From assembly GCA_024403055.1 (NCBI GenBank), contig JAKSSO010000002.1:1-64000 (forward strand): 64,000 nucleotides of DNA. Reading direction: 5' to 3'. Every line of letters starts with the position of its first letter. Within the stretch, counting starts at the first letter, position 1. Both the position numbers and the translations under genes were made by a program. Origin of the DNA: Mogibacterium sp. (GTDB lineage Bacteria; Bacillota; Clostridia; Peptostreptococcales; Anaerovoracaceae). Positions 9,269-16,610 of this stretch are shown here, in pieces. The notes beneath the pieces were generated by a model, which was not told the origin of the DNA, ran no database searches, and was given only the letters and a program-made list of their open reading frames with translations.

Positions 9269-9304
9269 AGGACAGTGTTTCATTTTGAAACACTGTCCTT
9301 TTGT
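9269..9304 (+). terminator. rho-independent terminator
   Basis: A perfect 14-bp inverted repeat (AGGACAGTGTTTCA and its complement) with a 3-base loop, followed by TTTTGTTTT. It ends the HD-GYP/small peptide transcript. Between it and the HTH gene at 9496 (about 190 bases) I see no further gene; a CCCG/CGGG mini-hairpin stands near 9460-9476. Confidence 0.85.
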
Positions 9305-9495
9305 TTTGCCGCAATTCAGAACACTACAATTAAGCTGGAAGGAAACATCGACATAAACAATGAGCTGAGCACTCTCCTTTTGGCTATGTGCCGTCGGGAT
9401 ATAGGAGTTGAGGCTCGTGCTGAATTATGATAGCCTATCAGTATATTCAGAATCTTTCCCGTGACTTGAGCGGGTAAATCGAAGAGGAAGAAGAT

Positions 9496-9960
9496 ATGCA
9501 AAATAATAAATATGTCAAAGCCGATAATCTGTATTATTTCGTAAGGACAGAGAAGGGTCTTTCAAGAGATAAGGCCTGCAAACTTTTTGAGCGCATCAGT
9601 CCGGACCGCCTGGAGAGGATAGAGAACGGAAAAGTACTTCCCAATCCTGAAGAAATCATGGAGCTCGCAGAGAAATACGGTGAACCTAATATAAGGAATT
9701 ATTATTGTGCCAATCAGTGCCCGATGGGCAGAAACTATGTGAGTGAGGTTGAAAATCTGGATCTGTCCCAGGCAACTTTACAGATAATTGCCCAGATAAA
9801 TAAAATATCCTCCTACAAGGACAGGCTGATAGAGATCGCATCCAAGGGGCATGTAACAGAAGGGTATTCCGAGGAATTTGACATGATCACATCGGAGCTT
9901 GAAGAACTGCAGAACGCGATAGACTCGCTTATTCTGTGGAAAGAAAAGAATGAAGATTGA
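9496..9960 (+). CDS. helix-turn-helix (XRE-like) protein
   Basis: 154 residues. Residues ~10-60 (KADNLYYFVRTEKGLSRDKACKLF, then ISPDRLERIENGKVLPNPEE) fit a lambda-repressor-type HTH, in which RLERIENGK is the typical recognition/turn end. A CxxxCP segment (YYCANQCPMG) follows near residue 75, and the C-terminal half is helical with heptad-like acidic and hydrophobic residues. A plausible DNA-binding regulator; target unknown. The cysteines could bind metal or respond to redox, which is inference. The ribosome site is GAGGAAGAAG before the ATG. It lies alone between the terminator at 9269 and the next gene at 10075. Confidence 0.65.
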   Translation: MQNNKYVKADNLYYFVRTEKGLSRDKACKLFERISPDRLERIENGKVLPNPEEIMELAEKYGEPNIRNYYCANQCPMGRNYVSEVENLDLSQATLQIIAQINKISSYKDRLIEIASKGHVTEGYSEEFDMITSELEELQNAIDSLILWKEKNED

Positions 9961-10074
9961 TTTGTCGCAGTTTTGACAGCAAAAAGTGACAAAATTGCTG
10001 ATTCTGTAAAGTTGAAACACGTCCTGCGATATTTTAACATTTATGTGTAAATATTAAGAAAGGAGGAGTGTCAG

Positions 10075-11127
10075 TTGAGAATCAATAAAGTATTTGCATT
10101 ACTCATACTGATCGTAGCTTTAAGCAGTGTGCCTGCTCTTGCAGCGGAGACCTGTGAATTCAGAGACGGCGCCATCAGCCTGACTGTATCGAAAAGCAAC
10201 CAATTGTATGAATATAACGACAGTGTCACATATTCACCGGCCGGTGAACCGGGCTATGCATATGACCGGATATTTTCTGACGATAACGATTCCAGAATGT
10301 TTTCGCTGTATTATGTCATTTTCGAAGAAAATCTCAAGAATGACCTGAGCTGGTCGGGTGAGCTGACTGAAGAAGCCATCGAATACCTGGAGCGTTTTCT
10401 GAACGACGAATTCATTATCAGTATCAGCGAAAAAAGCGATGCAGTGAATATCCCAGGCAAAATGGGAGACGGATGGTTCCGCTTGGAATGCCGCGACTGT
10501 GAAGACGGCGATTCATATGTTTATGTGAATATAACTGAAAAAGTATTCAGAGTAGTGATCTTCGAAAAATATGAGGACGGTACTGTTGCTGTTATTCCTC
10601 AGAAGTCAGTTGAATCAGCTGATAAGATAGTCGCGACTATCGATGACAGGGGTGACTATGCAAATGCCATGTTCAAAAGCTGCACTGACGAATTATCTGA
10701 CTGGGACCCATGGGAATGGGATGAAGACTGGGGTGAATACAACGATGATGTGGATGGTGTCATAGGAGTCCTTATTCTGTTCTTCGTCTTGGGAGGTGCC
10801 TATCTGGTGGTATCTGCGATATGGGGCGATACGACGGGAGCACTCAAAGATCGCGGCAAGCACACGAATGCTTCGAAGCAGCCGGAAAAACCAAAGACAC
10901 TAGCACAGCCGGAAAAACAAAAAATATTAAGGCTTCCGGAAAAACCGAAGATGTTTAAGCTTCCGGAAAGGCCGCGTAAGCGTTCGAAGGACGAAGAGAT
11001 AATAGTCGGCGATGTTGATTCGAGATATCTCGAAGATCTGAAAGTATTACGAAAATCAGGACTGATAACTCCTGATGAATACAGGGAAATGGTAAACAAG
11101 CACAGGAACGGAAGGGCGAGACGATGA
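10075..11127 (+). CDS. secreted/membrane protein with proline-lysine repeats and SHOCT-like tail
   Basis: 350 residues from a TTG start, supported by AAGGAGGAG ten bases upstream and by the signal peptide that begins there (VFALLILIVALSSVPALAA). Residues ~25-215 form an extracellular acidic domain I do not recognise. One membrane helix follows (about 225-245, GVLILFFVLGGAYLVVSAIW). The cytosolic part holds four short repeats of the type PEKPK/PEKQK/PERPR (about 262-302) and ends in a SHOCT-like segment (YLEDLKVLRKSGLITPDEY). SHOCT tails are linked to oligomerisation. The stop overlaps the start of the NfeD gene by 4 bases, tying it to the NfeD-SPFH pair. Confidence 0.7.
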   Translation: MRINKVFALLILIVALSSVPALAAETCEFRDGAISLTVSKSNQLYEYNDSVTYSPAGEPGYAYDRIFSDDNDSRMFSLYYVIFEENLKNDLSWSGELTEEAIEYLERFLNDEFIISISEKSDAVNIPGKMGDGWFRLECRDCEDGDSYVYVNITEKVFRVVIFEKYEDGTVAVIPQKSVESADKIVATIDDRGDYANAMFKSCTDELSDWDPWEWDEDWGEYNDDVDGVIGVLILFFVLGGAYLVVSAIWGDTTGALKDRGKHTNASKQPEKPKTLAQPEKQKILRLPEKPKMFKLPERPRKRSKDEEIIVGDVDSRYLEDLKVLRKSGLITPDEYREMVNKHRNGRARR

Positions 11128-11573
11128 GTATCTTAACAGAATATATTACGTTTATATGGATAGGTGTAGCGGTGCTGTTTGCAATTATTGAAGCCATGAC
11201 GCTCGGACTGACCTCGATATGGTTTACAGGGGGCGCGGTAGTAGCATTCCTTGTATCGCTGGCAACTGACAATCTGTATATTCAGACCGGCACATTCATA
11301 GTTGTTTCGATCATTCTGCTTCTGGTAACAAGACCAATCGCAGGAAGACATCTGAACAGCGTGATAGAAGATACCAATGTGAATGCGCTGATGGGAATGA
11401 AAGCAATAGTAGTATCTTCGATCATGCCTAATGAGGTAGGTACAGTAAGGGCTGACGGCAAAATGTGGTCCGCAAAATGCGAGCAGGAGATCCCTGCCGG
11501 AGCAGAAGTGAGGATCACCGGAATCAGAGGAGTAACTGTGGATGTAGTGCCTGAAAAGACAAAGGAGGAATAG
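11124..11573 (+). CDS. NfeD family membrane protein
   Basis: 149 residues: two or three hydrophobic helices in the first ~75 residues (ITFIWIGVAVLFAIIEAMTLG and following) and a C-terminal OB-fold of about 60 residues (LMGMKAIVVSS, IPAGAEVRITGIRGVTVDV). This is the short NfeD form, which teams with SPFH/stomatin proteins and affects membrane microdomains. The next gene encodes just such an SPFH protein and starts two bases after this stop; the upstream SHOCT gene overlaps the start by 4 bases, so all three form an operon. Confidence 0.88.
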   Translation: MSILTEYITFIWIGVAVLFAIIEAMTLGLTSIWFTGGAVVAFLVSLATDNLYIQTGTFIVVSIILLLVTRPIAGRHLNSVIEDTNVNALMGMKAIVVSSIMPNEVGTVRADGKMWSAKCEQEIPAGAEVRITGIRGVTVDVVPEKTKEE

Positions 11574-11575
11574 AA

Positions 11576-12511
11576 ATGGGTAAAGCTATAGCAATTGGAG
11601 TACTGATCGTATTGATCATTCTGCTGATAATAACGAACATCAGAATAGTTCCGCAGGCTAATGCGTTTGTAATCGAAAGGCTTGGCGCTTTTCATGAAAC
11701 CTGGCAGGTAGGACTGCACTTTAAAATTCCGCTTATCGACAAGGTCGCCAAGAGGGTCTCGTTAAAAGAGCATGTTATTGATTTCCCACCGCAGCCGGTG
11801 ATCACCAAGGATAATGTAACTATCGAGATCGATACAGTTGTATTCTTCCAGATCACAGATCCAAAGCTTTTCGCATATGGCGTTGAGAATCCGATGTCTG
11901 CAATTGAGAATCTCTCTGCTACCACGCTGAGAAACATCATCGGTGATCTCGAGCTCGACGGAACATTAACAGGAAGAGAAACGATCAACTCCAAAATCAG
12001 GATCGTCCTTGATGAAGCTACTGACGCATGGGGCATCAAGATCAACAGAGTAGAAGTAAAGAATATTACTCCGCCTAAGGATATCCAGATCGCAATGGAG
12101 AAGCAGATGAGAGCGGAGCGTGAAAGAAGAGAAGCTATACTGAGAGCTGAAGGAGAAAAGAAGTCAGCAATTCTTATCGCAGAGGGCAGCAAGGAGTCCA
12201 CTATCCTTGAGGCTGAGGCAGCAAAGGAAGCTCAGATCAAAAGGGCTGAGGGTGAATCAGAGGCAATCCGACTTGTACAGCAGGCTACTGCTGATGGTAT
12301 CAGGATGATCACTGAATCTGCTCCTACTAAAGAAGTGCTTACGCTCAAGTCGCTTGAATCATTTGAAAAGGCTGCTGACGGAAAGGCAACCAAGATCATT
12401 ATCCCATCAGAGATACAGGGCATTGCAGGCATTGCAAGTTCACTTACTGAGATCGTAGAGGGAACAAAGGGCGAGAAGAAAATCGCTTCTGCAAGGATCA
12501 AGGCAGAATAA
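11576..12511 (+). CDS. SPFH/band 7 (stomatin-prohibitin, QmcA-like) protein
   Basis: 311 residues: an N-terminal membrane anchor (residues ~5-25), the band 7 domain (NAFVIERLGAF through RNIIGDLELDGTLTGRE) and an alanine/glutamate-rich coiled coil (about 175-240). Length and layout match QmcA/YbbK proteins, which form large ring assemblies in the membrane and often work with NfeD or membrane proteases. GGAGG is present six bases upstream, overlapping the NfeD stop. A terminator 40 bases downstream ends the operon. Confidence 0.9.
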   Translation: MGKAIAIGVLIVLIILLIITNIRIVPQANAFVIERLGAFHETWQVGLHFKIPLIDKVAKRVSLKEHVIDFPPQPVITKDNVTIEIDTVVFFQITDPKLFAYGVENPMSAIENLSATTLRNIIGDLELDGTLTGRETINSKIRIVLDEATDAWGIKINRVEVKNITPPKDIQIAMEKQMRAERERREAILRAEGEKKSAILIAEGSKESTILEAEAAKEAQIKRAEGESEAIRLVQQATADGIRMITESAPTKEVLTLKSLESFEKAADGKATKIIIPSEIQGIAGIASSLTEIVEGTKGEKKIASARIKAE

Positions 12512-12551
12512 ATAAGATATCCGTGTCCTGTACGGACCGTGTTTAATGAAA

Positions 12552-12587
12552 AGAGGCAGTTTCATGTTCTGAAGCTGCCCTTTTTTA
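12552..12587 (+). terminator. rho-independent terminator after the SPFH gene
   Basis: GGCAGTTTCA and TGAAGCTGCC form a 10-bp stem (one G-U pair) with a short loop, followed by six Ts. It closes the SHOCT-NfeD-SPFH operon. Confidence 0.85.
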
Positions 12588-12608
12588 TTAAAAAAAACAT
12601 TAATTTAA

Positions 12609-12646
12609 TAATTCCTATTGCATTGGTAGGAATTAAGACTTATTAT
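12609..12646 (+). promoter_or_regulatory. cysK promoter with an Rrf2/CymR-like operator
   Basis: A perfect 9-bp inverted repeat, TAATTCCTA (12609-12617) and TAGGAATTA (12627-12635), separated by 9 bases. A -35-like TTGCAT (12618-12623) sits in its centre, and TATTAT (12641-12646) lies 17 bases further as -10. Repressor binding would cover the -35. Palindromes ending in GGAATT are typical of the Rrf2 family, including CymR, the cysteine repressor of Bacillota, and the genes served here make cysteine. That regulator is inferred; none is encoded in the window. Confidence 0.7.
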
Positions 12647-12710
12647 ACATTCTAAGATATCTTTACATCCTGTACAGAATGATATTAAGGAAAAAGGAAG
12701 GTGATTTTTC

Positions 12711-13670
12711 ATGTTATATACATCAGTTGATCAGATCGTTGGTGAAACACCAATTCTTGAATTGAAGCACATTGAAGAGAAGTTCGGACTCAAAGCGAAT
12801 CTGTATGCCAAGCTGGAGCTTTTTAACCCTGCCGGATCCGCTAAGGACAGAATTGCAAGACAGATGATACTGGATGCAGAAGCAAGCGGGGCTCTTACAG
12901 AAGGAGCGACCATTATTGAGCCTACAAGCGGAAACACGGGAATCGGACTTGCAGCCATGGGAGCGAGCAAAGGCTATAAGGTAGTAATAGTAATGCCAGA
13001 TTCAATGTCGATCGAAAGGATCAAACTCATGAAATTGTATGGAGCTGACGTTGTTCTTACACCGGGAGCTCAGGGAATGAAGGGCGCTCTTGACAAAGCG
13101 GACGCTATTAAGGCGGACCTTGAGGCTAAGGGAGAGACGGCTTTCGTGGCAGGACAGTTTGTTAACCCATCAAACTCTAAAGCTCATTATCTTACAACAG
13201 GTCCTGAAATCTATAAAGATCTTGACGGCAAGGTAGATATGCTTGTTGCCGGCATCGGAACCGGAGGAACAATTACGGGAGCAGGAAAGTATATTAAAGA
13301 AAGAGCTGCTGAGAATGGCGTTGATGCACCGATAATAGTTGGAGTTGAGCCTGAAACATCGCCACTTCTCACCAAGGGCGTTGCAGGACCTCACAAGATC
13401 CAGGGCATCGGAGCCAACTTTATCCCGGACGTACTTGAGCGTGACGTACTTGATGAAGTAGTAACTGAGTCGGCAGAGAACGCTTTTGAAACGCTTAGGA
13501 CACTTGGAGCAGAAGAAGGGATCTTCGTTGGAATATCATCCGGTGCAGCCTGCCATGCAGCGATCGAAAAGGCAAAGCTTCCTGAAAATGAAGGCAAGAA
13601 TATTGTTGTTGTTCTTCCGGACAGTGGAGACAGATATCTTTCGACACTGGATCTTACGGCTGCGAATTAG
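12711..13670 (+). CDS. cysK: cysteine synthase A (O-acetylserine sulfhydrylase)
   Basis: 319 residues, normal for CysK. It converts O-acetylserine and sulfide to cysteine with pyridoxal phosphate. The catalytic lysine is K45 in NPAGSAKDR; the substrate loop EPTSGNTGIGLA and the phosphate-binding glycine loop GIGTGGTITGAG are intact, and the C-terminal GISSGAA serine motif is present. It is the first gene of a pair with cysE, which supplies O-acetylserine, behind the palindromic operator at 12609-12635. GGAAGGTG precedes the ATG. Confidence 0.95.
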   Translation: MLYTSVDQIVGETPILELKHIEEKFGLKANLYAKLELFNPAGSAKDRIARQMILDAEASGALTEGATIIEPTSGNTGIGLAAMGASKGYKVVIVMPDSMSIERIKLMKLYGADVVLTPGAQGMKGALDKADAIKADLEAKGETAFVAGQFVNPSNSKAHYLTTGPEIYKDLDGKVDMLVAGIGTGGTITGAGKYIKERAAENGVDAPIIVGVEPETSPLLTKGVAGPHKIQGIGANFIPDVLERDVLDEVVTESAENAFETLRTLGAEEGIFVGISSGAACHAAIEKAKLPENEGKNIVVVLPDSGDRYLSTLDLTAAN

Positions 13671-13736
13671 GACGCAGCTCAAACAGGTGGCTTGACTTTT
13701 CAGAAAAAAATATAAAGAATTTATAGAGGTATAGAA

Positions 13737-14642
13737 ATGAGCGCAAAGATGAGAGGACCAATGGCTGCAAGGCTTGAAGAAATCGCATTTGACATGACGG
13801 AAATCAACACAACACCGGAAAGAGGCAGCTTCCTTGGACTGGATAAGATCGTTGAGGAAACAATAGAGCATCTTCTTACAGCCATGTTTCCATATCATTT
13901 TGGAAAATTCAGGGGAAGATATGTTGAGACAGAGAAAAGGACCTGGGAACTGATGATGGCTTACGACTCAATTAACCAGGCTTTCAACATGGTAATGCCT
14001 GAGCTTAATGAGTGTGAAGTACGTAATAAGGTAGAAGACCTGTTTGAACGCCTTCCGGAGATCCTTAGAGTTCTCAAGACTGACATAGTGGCCGGCTATG
14101 AAGGAGACCCAGCCGCCAGGAGCCTTGACGAGATAGTGATCACATATCCTGCTTTCAGGGCCATTGCAATATACAGAGTTGCGCATGAAATGTATAATGC
14201 GGATATTCCGCTGATCCCGAGGATCATGACAGAATATGCTCACAAGATCACAGGAATAGACATTCACCCGGGAGCAACGATCGGGCCGTACTTCTTCATA
14301 GACCACGGCACCGGCGTAGTAATTGGTGAGACGACTACTATCGGCGAACATGTTAAGCTGTATCAGAATGTAACACTGGGCGCCAAGAGCTTCGACCTTG
14401 CTGAGGACGGAACACCGATCAAGGGAATAAAGCGTCACCCGGACATTGGAAACAGAGTTGTTGTTTATGCAGGTGCAACCATTCTCGGCGGAGATACAGT
14501 CATAGGAGATGATTGTGTTGTAGGAGGTAACATATGGTTGACCCATTCTCTGGAAGCAGGTGAAGTTATCATTAACAGAGCACCGGAGACCTTCAGGTAT
14601 CAGCCGGGAAAGAAGAACGAGATGACTGGGATTGCAATTTAA
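13737..14642 (+). CDS. cysE: serine O-acetyltransferase
   Basis: 301 residues with an N-terminal helical region (~1-160) and a C-terminal left-handed beta-helix of hexapeptide repeats (IHPGATIGPYFFIDHG, VVIGETTTIGEH, VIGDDCVVGGNIWL). The catalytic aspartate/histidine pair is in FIDHGTGVVIGE. It acetylates serine with acetyl-CoA, the first step of cysteine synthesis, and can form the cysteine synthase complex through its C-terminus, which here ends in GIAI. A C-terminal isoleucine is the feature that inserts into CysK in known complexes. It follows cysK by 66 bases. Confidence 0.93.
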   Translation: MSAKMRGPMAARLEEIAFDMTEINTTPERGSFLGLDKIVEETIEHLLTAMFPYHFGKFRGRYVETEKRTWELMMAYDSINQAFNMVMPELNECEVRNKVEDLFERLPEILRVLKTDIVAGYEGDPAARSLDEIVITYPAFRAIAIYRVAHEMYNADIPLIPRIMTEYAHKITGIDIHPGATIGPYFFIDHGTGVVIGETTTIGEHVKLYQNVTLGAKSFDLAEDGTPIKGIKRHPDIGNRVVVYAGATILGGDTVIGDDCVVGGNIWLTHSLEAGEVIINRAPETFRYQPGKKNEMTGIAI

Positions 14643-14667
14643 GGGGGCAAAACGTCGAATTCTGGCA

Positions 14668-14850
14668 TTTCGGCACAAAAAAGAGCTACATGTAACGACT
14701 ATTAAGGGGTAAAAATTGCTATAATATATAATTAGGCACAGCGATTAGTGCATTAGTACAGCTATGAGAAGTAATTGTGTGCTTGAAAATGTGCTGTGGC
14801 GATTTTGACCCCTTAATTGTTGGTTTTTGTAAGAGCATTTTGTGCCGATA
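14668..14850. repeat. 183-bp nested inverted-repeat element (MITE-like) with a degenerate half-copy beside it
   Basis: Outer arms: TTTCGGCACAAAA (14668-14680) against TTTTGTGCCGATA (14838-14850). Inner arms: ATTAAGGGGTAAAA (14701-14714) against TTTTGACCCCTTAAT (14803-14817). The ~50-bp ends align along most of their length, as in terminal inverted repeats of a non-autonomous element. The AT-rich interior contains TTGCTATAATATATAAT and a CACAGC/GCTGTG pair but no reading frame. A second right-end-like block follows directly (TTTTATCCCTTAAT at 14867, TTTGTGCC at 14907). No transposase is seen, so it could instead encode a hairpin RNA. The rest of the 14643-15265 gap holds only the attL site described separately. 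Confidence 0.55.
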
Positions 14851-15002
14851 GGGTCAGCTCACATGCTTTTATCCCTTAATCTGCGAACCATCAATTCGGG
14901 AATAAGTTTGTGCCCTGGCAGAAACACAAGATGAGGAGCGGGCCGAAGCAAAAGCCGAAAAATGTTAAAGTCATGAGGCTAAGGAAAAGGCTACAAGAGA
15001 AC

Positions 15003-15053
15003 ATGAAGAAAATACTATTCATTTGCCACGGCAATATCTGCATCGGACGCTGA
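15003..15053 (+). pseudogene. severed 5' end of the phosphatase gene (attL side)
   Basis: ATG followed by KKILFICHGNIC and then a stop (TGA 15051). The first 13 codons match the start of the intact tyrosine phosphatase gene at 24018 except for synonymous changes and I/V at codon 4. It is the original gene start left behind when the element inserted. The 22 bases at 15016-15037 are identical to 24031-24052. Confidence 0.8.
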
Positions 15054-15092
15054 AGCCCTGTAATTGCAAGGCTTCCGGAATTCCGATAATGA

Positions 15093-15121
15093 TTTTACAC
15101 CTTTTTTACACCTTTTGCACC
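15093..15121 (+). repeat. left-end integrase arm-type repeats
   Basis: Three near-copies in tandem: TTTTACACC (15093), TTTTACACC (15104) and TTTTGCACC (15113), about 55 bases inside the left att core. The same nonamer is repeated near the right end. Terminal direct repeats bound by the N-terminal domain of Tn916-type integrases sit in this position; binding is inferred. Confidence 0.55.
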
Positions 15122-15265
15122 AACGGAGAAGACTGTCTTAGCGGTATTTATCATGGAATATTGATTAGGAAAAAGATTGAGACTATTCAACCAATGGTTG
15201 GTGGACTTTTCTCTTAATGAAATGTATTGTTGTGATATCAAACACATTGTCAGGAGGAAAAGATA

Positions 15266-16186
15266 GTGGATCTGGTAAAAATAGGAAAATACATTGCAGA
15301 AAAGAGGAAGAATGTAGGCTATTCACAAGAACAACTTGGAGAAAAGCTAGGGATTTCGGGTAAGGCTGTTTCAAAATGGGAGTGCGGCAAATCAATGCCC
15401 GATGTTTCCAAATTCAATGAAATCTCCGAGTTGCTTGGAATCAGCATAAATGAACTAATTGCAGGTAAGGATCTTTCCGATGATAAGGTTGTTACTCAGT
15501 CGGAAAGAAACATAACTTCTGTTATTGAGAATTATGTCAGAAGGATTCGTAGCTCCAAAGCAATAATCATTACGTTAATCCTTATTATTGTTGCATTGAC
15601 AGGATATCTGCTAACAGTTGCATACAGAAACGGAGACTTCATACAAAACTATATTGAAGGCTTTGACGAGAATTCTCCGGAGATGCAAATTGCCAAATTT
15701 GTAGATACAGATTTTGTTTTCAATAAATATGTTGTGCGCGATAAGGTAAGTAAAATAACGGTAGCAGAACACATTTATAAAAACGGCGAACTGTATAAAG
15801 AGGGCGACATTCCGGTGAGTCCGGATTTATATGGCATATCCAGCAATAAGGAACATAGCGGAATGGTCGGATTATCATGGGATCAAATGCATCATGAAAT
15901 AACTACAGTCGTATCAGACGGTAAAAGAAGCACAAAATATTCCAGAGACATTTCTATAATTATTGGAGCGGACTTCTTCGAAAATGGAGCAGCGGTAGTA
16001 GGACCTGAAAACCTAAAAGAAAGGACTGAGATCAATATGGGCGAGCCGACTGCGGTTATGGCGATCTCATTTGACAAAGATGGTAAGTGCGCAGGATGTG
16101 GTACTCTCAGTTCATATATGCAGGATCCAATTAAATTCTTGAAAGATAATGATTGGACATTCATATACACTATACAGTTCGATTAA
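15266..16186 (+). CDS. membrane-anchored XRE-family HTH protein
   Basis: 306 residues from a GTG start, with AGGAGG nine bases upstream. Residues 1-65 are a classic HTH_3 domain (YSQEQLGEKLGISGKAVSKWECGKSMPD). A single membrane helix lies at about 95-115 (AIIITLILIIVALTGYLLTVAY), and an extracytoplasmic domain of ~190 residues follows with no family I know. This one-component layout places DNA binding in the cytosol and sensing outside. It is the first gene of the element and stands alone before a terminator. It may sense the cell surface or control element genes. Confidence 0.8.
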   Translation: MDLVKIGKYIAEKRKNVGYSQEQLGEKLGISGKAVSKWECGKSMPDVSKFNEISELLGISINELIAGKDLSDDKVVTQSERNITSVIENYVRRIRSSKAIIITLILIIVALTGYLLTVAYRNGDFIQNYIEGFDENSPEMQIAKFVDTDFVFNKYVVRDKVSKITVAEHIYKNGELYKEGDIPVSPDLYGISSNKEHSGMVGLSWDQMHHEITTVVSDGKRSTKYSRDISIIIGADFFENGAAVVGPENLKERTEINMGEPTAVMAISFDKDGKCAGCGTLSSYMQDPIKFLKDNDWTFIYTIQFD

Positions 16187-16202
16187 CATGATTAATAGAT
16201 AT

Positions 16203-16232
16203 ATGCTACAGCGAAAACTGTAGCATTTTTTG
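16203..16232 (+). terminator. terminator after the HTH gene
   Basis: ATGCTACAG and CTGTAGCAT (9-bp perfect stem, loop CGAAAA) followed by six Ts. Confidence 0.85.
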
Positions 16233-16414
16233 TAACGTTTTGTATTTTTCGCTGAGGACATTTGGGGAACTGTCTTTTTCAGATATTGGAGAACTATAAG
16301 GATGTGACATATAACATGAAGGATATTATTGAACAAGCTAATTTATAGAATGAGCGGGGCTCGTATGCCGTGACTGGGAGACTTTCTTAGCAGTAATATA
16401 ATCAATATTGAACT

Positions 16415-16448
16415 ATGCCATAGCTAACAATTAGCTGTGGCATTTTTG
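16415..16448 (+). terminator. second hairpin-T terminator in the 16.2-16.6 kb gap
   Basis: ATGCCATAGCTA pairs with TAGCTGTGGCAT (one G-U) and is followed by five Ts. No gene is visible between the two terminators, so it may end a small RNA or be a remnant. Just upstream (16361-16393) is a sequence that resembles the one between xis and int at 22563-22590. Confidence 0.6.
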
Positions 16449-16507
16449 ATAAGGGCATAATCGCTCTCAATATGATAAGAAAACTATAAAGGAAAGAATA
16501 AATATAC

Positions 16508-16588
16508 CTATTGAGAATAAATCCACAATATTGCAAAATTCTCAATAGCATTGACAAAATTGCTAAACGTCGATATTATTCTCAATAG
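16508..16588 (+). promoter_or_regulatory. promoter with three TATTCTCAATAG-type operator copies
   Basis: One inverted copy CTATTGAGAATA (16508-16519) and two direct copies ATTCTCAATAG (16538-16548) and TATTCTCAATAG (16577-16588) surround a strong promoter: TTGACA (16551-16556), 17 bases, TATTAT (16574-16579). The last copy overlaps the -10 and start point. The repeated 11-mer is presumably a repressor operator for the ATPase gene that follows; autoregulation is inference. Confidence 0.7.
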
Positions 16589-16610
16589 AAAGACTGGGAG
16601 GCATCAACGA

